Shown one piece after another: positions 33,458-45,768 of a stretch of 49,042 nucleotides of DNA. Source of the stretch: Gemmatimonadaceae bacterium (GTDB lineage: Bacteria > Gemmatimonadota > Gemmatimonadetes > Gemmatimonadales > Gemmatimonadaceae). The stretch's first letter is position 1. Every line of letters begins with the position of its first letter. The notes beneath the pieces were generated by a model. The model worked only from the letters and a program-made list of their open reading frames with translations. It did no database searches and had not been told where the DNA came from. Where the stretch lies: assembly GCA_019694735.1 (NCBI GenBank), contig JAIBBJ010000115.1, forward strand, positions 1-49,042. The letters are read 5' to 3'. Made by a program: the position numbers and the translations under genes.

Positions 33458-34489
33458 TCAGGCCCGGAACATCTCGACGAGCAGGTACGACACGGCCGCG
33501 ACGGCGGCCGACGCGGGGATCGTGATGACCCAGGCCCAGATCATCCGGCTGGCCACGCCCCACCGCACCGCCGAGAGGCGGTGGGTCGCGCCGACGCCGA
33601 CGATGGCACCCGAGATCGTGTGCGTCGTGCTCACCGGGATCCCCATCGCGGTCGCGAGGAAGATCGCCGAGGCCCCGCCCGTCTCGGCGCAGAACCCGCC
33701 GATCGGCCGCAGCTTGGTCACGCGGGACCCGAGGGTGTGCACGATGCGCCACCCGCCCATGAGCGTGCCCATGGCGATGGCGAAGTGCGCGCCGAGCTTG
33801 ACCCAGAACGGGATCTCCTCGCCGCTGGTGATGTAGAAGTGGCGCAGGAACCCGGTCTCGTTCGCGAAGTACGCCTGCGACGAGACGAGCAGCGAGACGA
33901 TGATCCCCATGGTCTTCTGCGCGTCGTTCGCGCCGTGCGACAGCGAGAAGAGCGCCGAGCTCGTGATCTGCATCCCGCGGAAGACGGGTTCCATCTTCGC
34001 CGGCCGCGAGTTCCGGAACAGCCAGGTGGTGCCCACCATCAGCAGCCAGCCCGCCGTCATGCCGATGAGCGGCGAGAGCACGATGAAGATGAGGGTCTTC
34101 GTCCACCCCGCCCCGATGATGGCGCCGAACCCGGCCTTCGTGACCGCCGCGCCCGCATACCCGCCGATCAGCGCGTGCGACGAGCTCGACGGGATGCCGT
34201 ACCACCACGTGATGAGGTTCCACGCGATGGCGCCGAGGAGGCCGGCGAGGATCACGTCGGGGTTCACCACCGCGATGTCGATCATCCCCTTCCCGATCGT
34301 CTTCGCGACGCCGGTGTCGAAGAGGAAGAGCGCGATGAAGTTGAACGTCGCCGCCCACGCCACCGCGGTGAACGGACTGAGCACCCGCGTCCCCACGATC
34401 GTGGCGATCGAATTCGCCGAGTCGTGGAAGCCGTTGATGTAGTCGAAGATGAACGCGACCAGGACGATCGCGAGGATGTACCAGACCAC
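33458..34489 (-). CDS. pit: PiT-family inorganic phosphate transporter
   Basis: The 343-residue protein is a low-affinity phosphate/cation symporter with about ten membrane segments in two inverted repeats. The signature G-F-H-D-S-A-N-S-I-A-T repeat opens the first half and S-H-G-A-N-D-A-Q-K-T-M-G the second. G-I-P-S-S-S-S-H-A-L-I-G-G and I-P-V-S-T-T-H-T-I-S-G are the paired motifs for the second signature. GTG at 34489 lies two bases after the stop of the PhoU-like gene. PiT proteins beside DUF47 proteins are common and usually work as a pair. Confidence 0.95.
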   Translation of the reverse strand: MVWYILAIVLVAFIFDYINGFHDSANSIATIVGTRVLSPFTAVAWAATFNFIALFLFDTGVAKTIGKGMIDIAVVNPDVILAGLLGAIAWNLITWWYGIPSSSSHALIGGYAGAAVTKAGFGAIIGAGWTKTLIFIVLSPLIGMTAGWLLMVGTTWLFRNSRPAKMEPVFRGMQITSSALFSLSHGANDAQKTMGIIVSLLVSSQAYFANETGFLRHFYITSGEEIPFWVKLGAHFAIAMGTLMGGWRIVHTLGSRVTKLRPIGGFCAETGGASAIFLATAMGIPVSTTHTISGAIVGVGATHRLSAVRWGVASRMIWAWVITIPASAAVAAVSYLLVEMFRA

Positions 34490-34491
34490 GA

Positions 34492-35103
34492 TCAGGAGTT
34501 CTTGAGGGAGATGCTCTCGAGGACGTTGGCCACGTCCTCGCACTCATCGACCGCGTGCTCGAGGTTGTCGAGGATCTCCTTCCACTTGATCACCTCGAGG
34601 GCGTCCGGCTTGCCCGAGAACAGCGACTCGATCGCGTCGGAGTAGATCGCGTCGGCCTTCTCCTCCAGCTCCTTCACCTTGCGCGCCGCCTTGTGCACCT
34701 CGGCGGGCTTCCGGATGTCCTTCACGCCGGCGGTCAGCACCGCCGAGCACTCCACCAGCACGTCCGTGAGCGCGATCGCCGCCGCCTGCTGGCGGTCGAT
34801 GTGGTACATCTTCGCCCGGCGCGCCGTGCCGTCCATGAGGTCGACGACGTTGTCGAGCCGGTTCGCGAGCAGGTGGATGTCCTCGCGGTCCAGCGGCGTC
34901 ACGAACGAGCGGTCGATCCGCTGCATGATCTCGTACGTCAGCTGGTCGGCGGCGTGCTCCTCCGCCTTGATCGCCTTCGTGAGTTCCTCGAGCCGCTGCG
35001 GCTGCGAGAAGAGGTCCTTGAGGAGCGCGGCCGACGACTTCAGGCGCGCGGAGAGCTGGTCGAAGAGGCCGAAGAAGCCTTCGTCCTTCGGAAGGAAGCG
35101 CAC
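34492..35103 (-). CDS. PhoU-like DUF47 family protein
   Basis: The 203-residue all-helical cytoplasmic protein begins at GTG with [14 protein letters not shown], the typical DUF47 start. It has the PhoU-fold metal motifs E-x-x-A-D-x-L in the first half ([19 protein letters not shown]) and E-x-x-A-D in the second ([10 protein letters not shown]), with the closing [10 protein letters not shown]. Such proteins regulate the adjacent PiT transporter. It is the first gene of the operon with pit and ppk1. Confidence 0.93.
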   Translation of the reverse strand: MRFLPKDEGFFGLFDQLSARLKSSAALLKDLFSQPQRLEELTKAIKAEEHAADQLTYEIMQRIDRSFVTPLDREDIHLLANRLDNVVDLMDGTARRAKMYHIDRQQAAAIALTDVLVECSAVLTAGVKDIRKPAEVHKAARKVKELEEKADAIYSDAIESLFSGKPDALEVIKWKEILDNLEHAVDECEDVANVLESISLKNS

Positions 35104-35176
35104 GGGGTGCTCGTTCGGTGGGGAGGGAGGAGCGTGGGGGCACCGCAGGGCGGCACCGAGCCGGTCCAGCAGTCCA

Positions 35177-35206
35177 AAGATACCGCCCGCCCCGAAGCCG
35201 TGGCAA
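35177..35206 (-). promoter_or_regulatory. Candidate promoter of the DUF47-pit-ppk1 operon
   Basis: On the minus strand TTGCCA (35206-35201) and TATCTT (35182-35177) match sigma-70 boxes at 5/6 and 4/6 positions with an 18-base spacer. The start of transcription would be near 35170, giving a leader of about 67 bases before the GTG at 35103. This is the best AT-rich promoter-like stretch in the intergenic region 35104-35245. It is only a pattern match. Confidence 0.4.
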
Positions 35207-35245
35207 ACATGCCGAGCGGCCGACGGGCGGCCTGTTGCACGTTCG

Positions 35246-36031
35246 TTACGTGCCCCCGTCGACTCCCTGCAAGAGCCCGCGCTGCAACAACATGCGCCGC
35301 CGGGCCTCCACGAGGTCCGGCCGCGTGAAGGCACGCACGAGCAGCACCCCGGCCACGAAGCCCCCCACGTGCGCCCAGACCGCCACGCCCCCGGTCGGCT
35401 CGCCGGTGCGGGCCAGTTGGGGCAACCCCAGCCACAGCTGGATCACGAACCACCAGACGAGGAGCGCCCAGGCCGGCAGGACCACCACCCGGAAGAAGAT
35501 CGGCGGCAGGGTCACGAACGTGCGCACCCGGACCCGCGGGAAGAGGAGCAGGTACGCCCCCATCACCCCCGAGATCGCCCCGGACGCGCCGACGGTGGGC
35601 ACCACGGACGCCGGGGCGGCCGCGACGTGCGCCCCGGCCGCCGCCAGCCCGCAGAGCAGGTAGAAGGCCACGAACCGCGCCGCGCCCATCACGTCCTCGA
35701 CGTTGTTCCCGAAGACCCAGAGGAAGAGCGCGTTCCCGAGGAGATGCATCCATCCCCCATGCAGGAACATCGAGAGGACGGGGGTGAGCCAGTTGAGCGG
35801 CTGCGCATCCACCGCGCAGAAGAGGCCGGGCGCGATCGGCACCCCCGAGTCGAGCGGCGCGAGGCCGGTCAGCTCGCCGGGCACCAGGCCGAGGGTGCAG
35901 ACGGCCCGCACCAGTCGGTCCCCGGTCCCCGCCCCCTCCACGACCACCCACACCACGCCGATCGCGGCCAGCAGCAGCCCCGTCATCACCGCCGGCCGGA
36001 CCGTCGGATTCTCGTCGCTCAGCGGGATCAT
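35246..36031 (-). CDS. Rhomboid-family intramembrane serine protease
   Basis: The 261-residue protein has six or seven transmembrane helices. The rhomboid landmarks are [19 protein letters not shown] in helix 2, the catalytic Ser in G-A-S-G-A-I-S-G (about residue 155) and the catalytic His in H-V-G-G-F (about 224). It should cleave single-pass membrane proteins within the bilayer. It is divergent from dnaK, so the 162-bp gap holds both promoters. The substrate is unknown. Its stop overlaps the region upstream of the DUF47 gene. Confidence 0.93.
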   Translation of the reverse strand: MIPLSDENPTVRPAVMTGLLLAAIGVVWVVVEGAGTGDRLVRAVCTLGLVPGELTGLAPLDSGVPIAPGLFCAVDAQPLNWLTPVLSMFLHGGWMHLLGNALFLWVFGNNVEDVMGAARFVAFYLLCGLAAAGAHVAAAPASVVPTVGASGAISGVMGAYLLLFPRVRVRTFVTLPPIFFRVVVLPAWALLVWWFVIQLWLGLPQLARTGEPTGGVAVWAHVGGFVAGVLLVRAFTRPDLVEARRRMLLQRGLLQGVDGGT

Positions 36032-36193
36032 CGCGTCGGAATGTCAGGGGGATTCAGAGGGGACCGGGCCGCGACCTGCCATTTCGGCGCGAATCTTTGG
36101 CCCCGCCCTTGCCGTTCGGGGGAGCAGCAGTTCCCCCCGTCGCCACGCGCGGCGGACCTCTATCGCGCACCAAGATACTCCGTCGAGGAACGA

Positions 36194-38116
<1,923 letters not shown>

Positions 38117-38127
38117 GCCGGCGGGAC

Positions 38128-38150
38128 GCCGGGCGCCGGGGGCGCCCGGC
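38128..38150 (+). terminator. dnaK terminator hairpin 1
   Basis: GCCGGGCGCC (38128-38137) and GGCGCCCGGC (38141-38150) pair perfectly over 10 bp with a GGG loop, 12 bases after the dnaK stop. There is no T-run. It is the first of two tandem hairpins. Confidence 0.6.
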
Positions 38151-38164
38151 GCAGGCGCAGGACC

Positions 38165-38195
38165 GGGGCAGCGGACCGCGCGGGTCCGCTGCCCC
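38165..38195 (+). terminator. dnaK terminator hairpin 2
   Basis: GGGGCAGCGGACC (38165-38177) and GGTCCGCTGCCCC (38183-38195) form a perfect 13-bp stem with a five-base loop. Tandem hairpins without U-tracts are common in GC-rich genomes. Confidence 0.6.
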
Positions 38196-38336
38196 GCGTC
38201 CGTCCCGCGGGGGCGGGCGTCGGCGTTCCGCTGACGGTCGCGCCCGGCACCCGGGACGGAAACCTTCGCCGCACGTCCCGGTACCAACCACCAGCAGGCC
38301 CCGAACCCGCTACCTTCCAGCACCACCTCAGGAGCA

Positions 38337-39884
<1,548 letters not shown>

Positions 39885-39912
39885 TCCGGCCGGACAATGG
39901 TTGGACGCGCCG

Positions 39913-39937
39913 GGGGGTCCTCCGCGGGAGGGCCCCC
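39913..39937 (+). terminator. Hairpin after the HtrA gene
   Basis: GGGGGTCCTCC (39913-39923) pairs with GGAGGGCCCCC (39927-39937) over 11 positions with one G-U wobble and a 3-base loop. It stands 28 bases after the protease stop and just before the tRNA gene. Confidence 0.5.
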
Positions 39938-39942
39938 TGTCG

Positions 39943-39948
39943 TATTAT
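39943..39948 (+). promoter_or_regulatory. Possible -10 box of tRNA-Leu
   Basis: TATTAT matches the -10 consensus at five of six positions and stands 25 bases before the tRNA 5' end, in an otherwise GC-rich stretch. No -35 box is visible at the right distance because the terminator hairpin occupies that space. Confidence 0.35.
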
Positions 39949-39973
39949 GGGAGGGTGGGACCGCGGTCCCGTC

Positions 39974-40055
39974 GCGGGAGTGGCGGAATTGGTAGACGCG
40001 CAGGACTTAGGATCCTGTGCCGTGAGGCGTGTGGGTTCGAGTCCCACCTCTCGCA
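39974..40055 (+). tRNA. tRNA-Leu (anticodon UAG)
   Basis: The acceptor strands GCGGGAG and CTCTCGC pair over seven positions with one G-U wobble, and the discriminator base is A at 40055. The D arm contains the GG of A-T-T-G-G-T-A-G. The anticodon stem CAGGA/TCCTG holds the loop CTTAGGA with TAG at 40008-40010. A long variable arm typical of leucine tRNA (TGCCGTGAGGCGT) follows, and the T arm is GTGGG-TTCGAGT-CCCAC. The 3' CCA is not encoded. It reads the leucine codon CUA and, by wobble, CUG. Confidence 0.95.
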
Positions 40056-40193
40056 CGTCGGCGGCGCAGGCGGAGCAGTCTCTAAGCAGGAAGGATGGAC
40101 GGCGTTCGGTACAGGGTTCCCCCGGACTCTGGTGATGCCGCGCGGTCCCTCCGTCGGAACACAACACGGGCGCCGGAGCGTTCGCCCAACATT

Positions 40194-41720
40194 ATGAAGA
40201 TCGTCGTCATCGGCAGCGGATTCGGGGGACTCGCGGCGGCCATCCGCCTGCGGGCGCAGGGCCACGAGGTCACGGTCGTCGAGCAGCGCGACAAGCCGGG
40301 CGGACGCGCGTACGTCTACGAGCAGGACGGCTTCACGTTCGACGCGGGCCCGACGATCATCACCGCGCCCTGGCTCATCGACGACGTCTTCTCCGTCGCC
40401 GGGAAGCGCACCGCGGACTACGTGCGCATCGTCCCGATCGATCCGTTCTACCGGATCCGCTTCGAGGACGGCTCGGTCTTCACGTACAACGGCGATCGCG
40501 AGGCGCTGCTGCGCCAGATCCGCGCGTTCGAGCCGCGCGACGAGCAGGGCTACCTGCGCTTCCTCCGGAAGTCCGAGGAGGTGTTCGAGACGGGGATGGC
40601 GCTCATCGACAAGCCGTTCCACGAGCTCGGCTCGATGGTGCGGATGCTCCCCGACCTGATCCGCCTGCGCGCCGACCGCTCGGTGGCCGGCATGGCGAAC
40701 GCCTTCATCCGCGACGAGCGGCTGCGCCAGGTCTTCTCGTTCCACCCGCTGCTGGTCGGCGGCAACCCGTTCAAGACGACGTCCATCTACACGCTCATCC
40801 ATCATCTCGAGCAGAAGTGGGGCGTCTGGTTCGCGATGGGCGGGATGGGGAAGCTGGTCGAGGGCTTCGCCCGCTGCCTCACCGACATCGGCGGGACGCT
40901 GCGGCTCTCGACGCGCGTCGAGGAGATCGTCGTGGACGAGCGCACGGGCCGTGCGACCGGTGTCCGCCTCGCCGGCGGCGAGGTGCTGCACGCCGACGCG
41001 GTGGTGTCCAATGGCGACGTGGGCTTCACGTACAAGCACCTCATCGCTGAGCGCTTCCGGCGGAAGTGGACCGATGCCCGGGTGGACGGCCTCGACTACT
41101 CGATGTCGCTCTTCGTCCTCTACTTCGGCACCGACCGCAAGTACGAGGACATCGCGCACCACGAGATCCTGATGGGGCCCCGCTACAAGGCGCTCCTCGA
41201 GGACGTCTTCGACGCGAAGGTGCTGGCGAAGGACTTCTCGCTGTACCTGCACCGGCCGACCGCGACCGACCCGTCGCTCGCGCCGGCCGGCTGCGACGCG
41301 TGGTACGTGCTCTCGCCGGTGCCGCACCTCGGCGGGCCCACCGACTGGGCCACCGCCGCGAAGCCGTACCGCGACGCGATCGTGCGGTACCTCGAGGAGC
41401 GCTACCTCCCGGGGCTCTCGCAGCACATCGTCACCGAGCGGATGATCGACCCGGTGCACTTCCGCGACGTCCTCTCGAGCCACCTCGGCGCCGCCTTCTC
41501 GGTGCAGCCGACGCTGTTCCAGTCGGCATGGTTCCGCCCGCACAACCGGAGCGAGGACATCCCCAACCTGTTCTTCGCCGGGGCAGGCACCCACCCGGGG
41601 GCCGGGCTCCCCGGCGTGATCAGTTCGGGGAAGATCGTCGCGGACCTCATCGGTCCCGCCGCCAACCCGGCGGCAGGCCGGCGCCCGGCTGCGCGCCCCG
41701 AACCCGCCGGGGTGGCCTGA
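40194..41720 (+). CDS. crtI: Phytoene desaturase
   Basis: The 508-residue FAD enzyme introduces double bases into phytoene to give lycopene or a related tetradesaturated carotenoid. The N-terminal dinucleotide fold starts V-V-I-G-S-G-F-G-G-L-A-A-A with E-Q-R-D-K-P-G-G-R-A. The C-terminal CrtI signature is N-L-F-F-A-G-A-G-T-H-P-G-A-G-L-P-G-V. Full length. The ATG at 40194 gives the FAD fold at residue 3. It is the first gene of a tight operon; crtB starts two bases after its stop. Confidence 0.96.
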   Translation: MKIVVIGSGFGGLAAAIRLRAQGHEVTVVEQRDKPGGRAYVYEQDGFTFDAGPTIITAPWLIDDVFSVAGKRTADYVRIVPIDPFYRIRFEDGSVFTYNGDREALLRQIRAFEPRDEQGYLRFLRKSEEVFETGMALIDKPFHELGSMVRMLPDLIRLRADRSVAGMANAFIRDERLRQVFSFHPLLVGGNPFKTTSIYTLIHHLEQKWGVWFAMGGMGKLVEGFARCLTDIGGTLRLSTRVEEIVVDERTGRATGVRLAGGEVLHADAVVSNGDVGFTYKHLIAERFRRKWTDARVDGLDYSMSLFVLYFGTDRKYEDIAHHEILMGPRYKALLEDVFDAKVLAKDFSLYLHRPTATDPSLAPAGCDAWYVLSPVPHLGGPTDWATAAKPYRDAIVRYLEERYLPGLSQHIVTERMIDPVHFRDVLSSHLGAAFSVQPTLFQSAWFRPHNRSEDIPNLFFAGAGTHPGAGLPGVISSGKIVADLIGPAANPAAGRRPAARPEPAGVA

Positions 41721-41722
41721 CC

Positions 41723-42721
41723 ATGGTGCTGCCCGGATTCCTCCCCGAGCCCGACGAGGCGCTCGCCCGCGCGGACGCCCAGCACTGCGAGTCGATCACG
41801 CGCTCGCACGCGCGCACCTTCGCGCTCGCGAGCAGCTTCCTGCCCGCCGAGAAGCGGCGCGGGGCGTTCGCCGTGTACGCCTTCTGCCGCCTCGCCGACG
41901 ACATCGTCGACCGCTCGGTGGACCGCGACAAGGCGCTGCTGACCGCGGAGCTCGACCTCTACCGCGCCGGCGTCGCCGAGGCGCTGGCGGGCCGCCCCGA
42001 GGGGCCGGTGTTCCGCGAGCTCTGGCGGTGCGTGCAGCGCTTCGGCGTCCCGTCGGACGTGCTCGTCGAGCTCCTCGACGGCGTGGCCTGCGACCTCCAG
42101 CCCGCGCACTACAACACGTGGGCCGAACTCACGGGCTACTGCGAGGGCGTCGCCTCGTCCGTCGGCGCGATGTGCACCTACATCTTCGGCGTGGACGGGG
42201 ACGAGGGCACGCGCGCGCGCGCGGTGCGGTACGCCCGCACCCTCGGGGTCGCGATGCAGCTCACCAACATCCTCCGTGACGTGGGCGAGGACGCCGCTCG
42301 CGGCCGCTGCTACCTCCCCGACGCCGACCTCGCGACCTTCGGCCTCTCGGCCGAACGCGTGCTGCACGACCCGACGCTCAAGGACGACCCGCGCTGGATC
42401 CAGCTGATGCGTCATGAGGTCGCCCGCGCGCGGGCGCTCTACCGCGCGGCCTCGCCCGGCATCGCGCTGCTCGCGCCGGATTCGCAGCGCTGCGCGCGCG
42501 CCTGCGCGGACGGCTATGCCGCGATCCTCGGGGCGATCGAGCGCAACGGCTACGACTCCTTCAGCGTCCGCGCCCGCGTCGGCTCGCTGGCACGGGCCGG
42601 GCTGCTGCTGAGCGTGTGGCGCGGCCACGCCGAGCCGCCGCCGGCCGGGGCCGAGGGCCCGGCGATCGAGTGGGGCGAGCGTGTGCTGACGCGCCCCGAG
42701 GAGATGATCCTGTGCGCCTGA
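41723..42721 (+). CDS. crtB: Phytoene synthase
   Basis: The 332-residue prenyltransferase joins two geranylgeranyl diphosphates head to head to give phytoene. It has the first Asp-rich motif L-A-D-D-I-V-D and the second in N-I-L-R-D-V-G-E-D, the R-G-R-C-Y-L-P segment and the S-H-A-R-T-F start motif. Length is normal. It lies between crtI and the carotenoid hydratase gene; the latter's GTG overlaps its 3' end by 10 bases. Confidence 0.96.
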   Translation: MVLPGFLPEPDEALARADAQHCESITRSHARTFALASSFLPAEKRRGAFAVYAFCRLADDIVDRSVDRDKALLTAELDLYRAGVAEALAGRPEGPVFRELWRCVQRFGVPSDVLVELLDGVACDLQPAHYNTWAELTGYCEGVASSVGAMCTYIFGVDGDEGTRARAVRYARTLGVAMQLTNILRDVGEDAARGRCYLPDADLATFGLSAERVLHDPTLKDDPRWIQLMRHEVARARALYRAASPGIALLAPDSQRCARACADGYAAILGAIERNGYDSFSVRARVGSLARAGLLLSVWRGHAEPPPAGAEGPAIEWGERVLTRPEEMILCA

Positions 42722-43632
42722 CCGCGACCGCCTACCCGCTCGACCGCGCCTCGCGCGGCCTCTTCATCGGGCACCTCATCCTCATCGCCTTCGCGACCGC
42801 GGCGATGGTGACGATCCTCGCGGGCGAGTTCCCGGTGTGGATGCAGGGGCCGTACACGCAGACCGTCTACAGGCTCGGCTGGAAGTACTCCGGACAGATC
42901 TACATCCTGCTGGGCGCCCTCGCCGTGCTGCTGCACTCGGCGCCGCGTTTCGGCACCGGCCGCGCCCTCGCCGTCTTCGGCGTGGCGTCGTGCGTCGCGC
43001 TCGCCTCGGAGCTCGGCGGCACCAACATCGGGTTCCCGTTCGGGCCGTATCACTACACCGAGATGCTCGGCTACCGGATCCTCGGCGACGTGCCGTATCC
43101 GATCCCGATCTCGTGGTACTACATGCTGTACGGCTCGCTGGCGATCTGTGCGCGGCTGATGGCCAGCGACGACTCCTCGGCCAGCCGGTGGCGCTGGGCG
43201 CTCGTCGCCGGCGCGGTCCTCACGGCGTGGGACGTGCCGATGGAGGTCCACATGACCAACGTGAACCCGCCGCACTGGGTCTGGGACCTCGACAAGGTCC
43301 CCGCCTGGGTCCCCGCCTGGCTGGTGACGCCGGTGTTCTACGGGATGCCGATCAGCAACTGGATCGGCTGGTACGTGACCGGGGTCGTCGTGAGCCGCCT
43401 CATGCTGTGGCTGGTGCCGCCCTCCACGTGGGCGCGCACCGTGGCGCCGGTGAGCTTCCCCTTCGCGATCTACGCGGCGAACGGCGTGATGCCGATCGCC
43501 GTGAGCGCCCGGCACGGCTACTGGGGCGCCCTGATCGGAGGGGTACTCTGCATGGGGCTCCCGCTCTGGCTGGCGTGGCGCGCCGGGCGGGAGCCGGCCC
43601 CCCGCCTCGAGACGGCCGGCCTGGCGGCCTGA
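42712..43632 (+). CDS. cruF: Carotenoid 1',2'-hydratase-like membrane protein (CruF/DUF422 family)
   Basis: The 306-residue integral membrane protein has about eight hydrophobic segments. It matches the CruF family of carotenoid hydratases: the central G-T-N-I-G-F-P-F-G-P-Y-H-Y-T-E-M-L-G, P-I-P-I-S-W-Y-Y-M-L-Y and A-W-D-V-P-M-E-V are hallmarks. It adds water to the psi end of an acyclic carotenoid, giving a 1'-hydroxyl that is often glycosylated. Gemmatimonas makes such hydroxylated glycosylated carotenoids, in line with this gene. The GTG at 42712 overlaps the crtB end. No glycosyltransferase partner is in the window. Confidence 0.9.
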   Translation: MRLTATAYPLDRASRGLFIGHLILIAFATAAMVTILAGEFPVWMQGPYTQTVYRLGWKYSGQIYILLGALAVLLHSAPRFGTGRALAVFGVASCVALASELGGTNIGFPFGPYHYTEMLGYRILGDVPYPIPISWYYMLYGSLAICARLMASDDSSASRWRWALVAGAVLTAWDVPMEVHMTNVNPPHWVWDLDKVPAWVPAWLVTPVFYGMPISNWIGWYVTGVVVSRLMLWLVPPSTWARTVAPVSFPFAIYAANGVMPIAVSARHGYWGALIGGVLCMGLPLWLAWRAGREPAPRLETAGLAA

Positions 43633-43708
43633 CGCTCCTCCCCGGGGGGGGGGGCGGGACAGACCCGCGGCCCTTGGCCACCCCCGGGCCGCCCCTTAGC
43701 TTTCGCTC

Positions 43709-43714
43709 TATAGT
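43709..43714 (+). promoter_or_regulatory. Possible -10 box of the trigger factor gene
   Basis: TATAGT matches TATAAT at five positions and sits in the only AT-rich stretch of the gap 43633-43783. The expected start point is near 43721, so the hairpin at 43718-43744 would lie almost at the 5' end of the transcript. No -35 box at the right spacing was found. Confidence 0.35.
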
Positions 43715-43717
43715 TGC

Positions 43718-43744
43718 CCCCGCCGCCGGGCTCCGGCGGCGGGG
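43718..43744 (+). terminator. 12-bp hairpin between cruF and tig
   Basis: CCCCGCCGCCGG (43718-43729) and CCGGCGGCGGGG (43733-43744) form a perfect stem with a 3-base loop, followed by TTTCGTG. It may terminate the carotenoid operon, or form a 5' hairpin of the tig message if the TATAGT at 43709 is its -10 box. Confidence 0.6.
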
Positions 43745-43783
43745 TTTCGTGCCCTAACCCGTCCTCCAGGCTTCACTGTCGTC

Positions 43784-45028
43784 ATGGATATCCAGATCAC
43801 CACCACCAAGAGCGAGGGCGCCGAGCGCCGCCTCCAGGTCGCCGTCCCCCCCGCCCGCGTGAAGGAGGCCCGCTCCAAGGCCGCCACGCGCGTCGCCAAG
43901 CAGGTCCGCGTGCCCGGCTTCCGGCCGGGCAAGGCGCCGGTGGCGATGATCAAGAAGCAGTACGGGCAGGTCATCGACCAGGAGGCCGTGGAGGCGCTCA
44001 TCCGCGAGGCGTTCGAGACCGTCCTGGCGAAGGAGAACCTCGACCTCGTCACGCAGCCCCACGCCCACGACGTCAAGTTCGGCGACGACGAGGGGCTGAG
44101 CTTCGAGCTGCATTGCGAGGTGCGCCCGGAGATCAAGCTGGAGACGCTCTCGGGCTTCCGCGTGATGCGCCCGAAGGACGCGGTGACCGACGAGATGGTG
44201 CAGGAGCAGCTCGACCGGATGCGCGAGCAGCGCGGCAGCTGGACGCCGGCCGAGGGCAAGGCGCTCGAGGGGGACCTCGTCACGGTGATGCTCGCCACGG
44301 CCGAGGAGGACGGCACCATCCCCGAGGGCAAGGAGTACCGCCTCGTGATGGGCGCCGGCCAGGCGATCCCGGCGATCGAGGAACTCGTGATGACCCTCGC
44401 GCCCGGCGAGACGGTGGAGCGGCCGGTGAAGTGGCCCGAGGACTTCCCGGACGAGGCGCAGCGCGGCAAGACCAAGATGGTGCGGGCGACGCTCGCCGAG
44501 GTGAAGCGGAAGTCCCTCCCGGCGCTCGACGACGCGTTCGCGCGCGAGATGGGCGACTTCGAGTCGCTCGCGGCGCTGACGGAGACGGTGCGGAAGGACC
44601 TCGCCGAGAACGCCGTCCGCGAGGCGGACGCCGCGGCGCGGACGCAGCTGCTCGACGAGATCGTCGCGGCCAACCCGTTCGAGATCCCGCCGACCTGGGT
44701 CCGACAGATGGTGCAGGCCTACGCCGAGGCGTACCGGATCCCGCAGGAGGAGATCGGCCGGTTCGGGGACGAGATCAAGGGGATGGCGGAGCGGCAGGTG
44801 CGCCGCGACCTGATCCTGGACACCATCGCCGGCAAGGAGAGCCTCGCCGCGACGGAGAAGGACGTGGACGACAAGGTCGCCGAGTTGGCGGCCAAGCGCT
44901 CGACGGACGCGGGGCAGCTCTACGCCTCCTTGCAGAAGGCGGGGCGCCTCCGCGAGCTTGAGCGCAGCATCACCGAGGAGCGGGTGTTCACGTGGCTCCT
45001 CGGCCGGAACACGATCGAGCAGGCGTAA
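43784..45028 (+). CDS. tig: Trigger factor
   Basis: The 414-residue ribosome-associated chaperone and prolyl isomerase binds nascent chains at the exit tunnel. The ribosome-binding motif is present as G-F-R-P-G-K-A-P at 46-53. The middle PPIase domain (about 150-245) has G-D-L-V-T-V-M-L-A and the two-arm C-terminal domain is helical. It precedes clpP and clpX, the standard gene order. The ATG at 43784 gives a typical start M-D-I-Q-I-T. Confidence 0.95.
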   Translation: MDIQITTTKSEGAERRLQVAVPPARVKEARSKAATRVAKQVRVPGFRPGKAPVAMIKKQYGQVIDQEAVEALIREAFETVLAKENLDLVTQPHAHDVKFGDDEGLSFELHCEVRPEIKLETLSGFRVMRPKDAVTDEMVQEQLDRMREQRGSWTPAEGKALEGDLVTVMLATAEEDGTIPEGKEYRLVMGAGQAIPAIEELVMTLAPGETVERPVKWPEDFPDEAQRGKTKMVRATLAEVKRKSLPALDDAFAREMGDFESLAALTETVRKDLAENAVREADAAARTQLLDEIVAANPFEIPPTWVRQMVQAYAEAYRIPQEEIGRFGDEIKGMAERQVRRDLILDTIAGKESLAATEKDVDDKVAELAAKRSTDAGQLYASLQKAGRLRELERSITEERVFTWLLGRNTIEQA

Positions 45029-45101
45029 GCACCTGAGCCCGCGGCCGCCCGACGCCGGGCGGCCGCTCCCGGACCGCACCCCGCATCAGGAGCAGGAACC
45101 C

Positions 45102-45725
45102 ATGGCCATCATCCCGAATCCCTACGTCATCGAGCGGTCGAGCCGCGGCGAGCGGAGCTACGACGTCTACAGCCGCCTGCTGATGGACCGCATCATCTTC
45201 CTCGGCACGCCGATCAACGACGACGTGGCGAACATGATCATCGCGCAGATGCTCTTCCTCGAGGCCGACAACCCGGGGCGGGACATCCACCTCTACATCA
45301 ACTCGCCGGGCGGGTCGGTGTCGGCGGGCCTCGCGATCTACGACACGATGCAGTTCCTGAAGTCGCCGGTGAACACGATCTGCATGGGGCTGGCGGCCTC
45401 GATGGGCGCCTTCCTGCTGGCCGCCGGCCGGAACGGGAAGCGCTCGGCGCTGCCGCACTCGCGGATCATGATCCACCAGCCCTCGGGCGGTGCGCAGGGC
45501 ACGGCGGCGGACATCGAGATCCAGGCGCGCGAGATCATCTACCTCCGCGCCAAGATGAACGAGCTGATGGCCAAGCACACCGGCCGGCCGCTGGAGCAGA
45601 TCGAGCGCGACGTGGACCGCGACCGGTTCATGAGCGCCGAGGAAGCGAAGGGATACGGCCTCATCGACATGGTGGTCACGAACCGGGACGACGCCGCGAA
45701 CCCTGCACTCGCCGCCGCCAAGTGA
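45102..45725 (+). CDS. clpP: ATP-dependent Clp protease proteolytic subunit
   Basis: The 207-residue ClpP has the catalytic Ser100 in A-A-S-M-G-A, His125 in I-H-Q-P-S-G-G and Asp174 in D-R-D-R-F. The oxyanion and oligomer motifs Y-I-N-S-P-G-G-S-V are intact. AGGAG lies nine bases before the ATG. It forms the barrel that ClpX feeds. A terminator-like hairpin separates it from clpX. Confidence 0.98.
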   Translation: MAIIPNPYVIERSSRGERSYDVYSRLLMDRIIFLGTPINDDVANMIIAQMLFLEADNPGRDIHLYINSPGGSVSAGLAIYDTMQFLKSPVNTICMGLAASMGAFLLAAGRNGKRSALPHSRIMIHQPSGGAQGTAADIEIQAREIIYLRAKMNELMAKHTGRPLEQIERDVDRDRFMSAEEAKGYGLIDMVVTNRDDAANPALAAAK

Positions 45726-45734
45726 CGATACTGA

Positions 45735-45768
45735 CAGGGCGCTTGTGAACGGTTTCACGAGCGCCCTG
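45735..45768 (+). terminator. Hairpin between clpP and clpX
   Basis: CAGGGCGCTTGTGAA (45735-45749) and TTCACGAGCGCCCTG (45754-45768) form a 15-bp stem with one G-U wobble and a 4-base loop, followed by CCCGTTTCCTTG. It looks like a factor-independent or partial terminator, which would make clpX depend partly on its own promoter. Confidence 0.7.

Noticed and set aside
35234-35249. GTTGC/GTTAC 11-bp direct repeat near the end of the rhomboid gene
   Set aside because: It resembles the Pho-like repeat but lies on the plus strand, opposite to the genes it could control, and it overlaps the rhomboid stop. Probably chance.
34679-36193. Long plus-strand extension before dnaK
   Set aside because: Residues before the M-A-D-K-V-I-G-I-D start are Arg-rich shadow of rhomboid and DUF47 genes. 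The ribosome site GAGG fixes the ATG at 36194.
36032-36193. Search for a CIRCE element or sigma-32 promoter before dnaK
   Set aside because: No TTAGCACTC/GAGTGCTAA inverted repeat was found. A CTTG at 36108 and C-run at 36133 have the wrong spacing.
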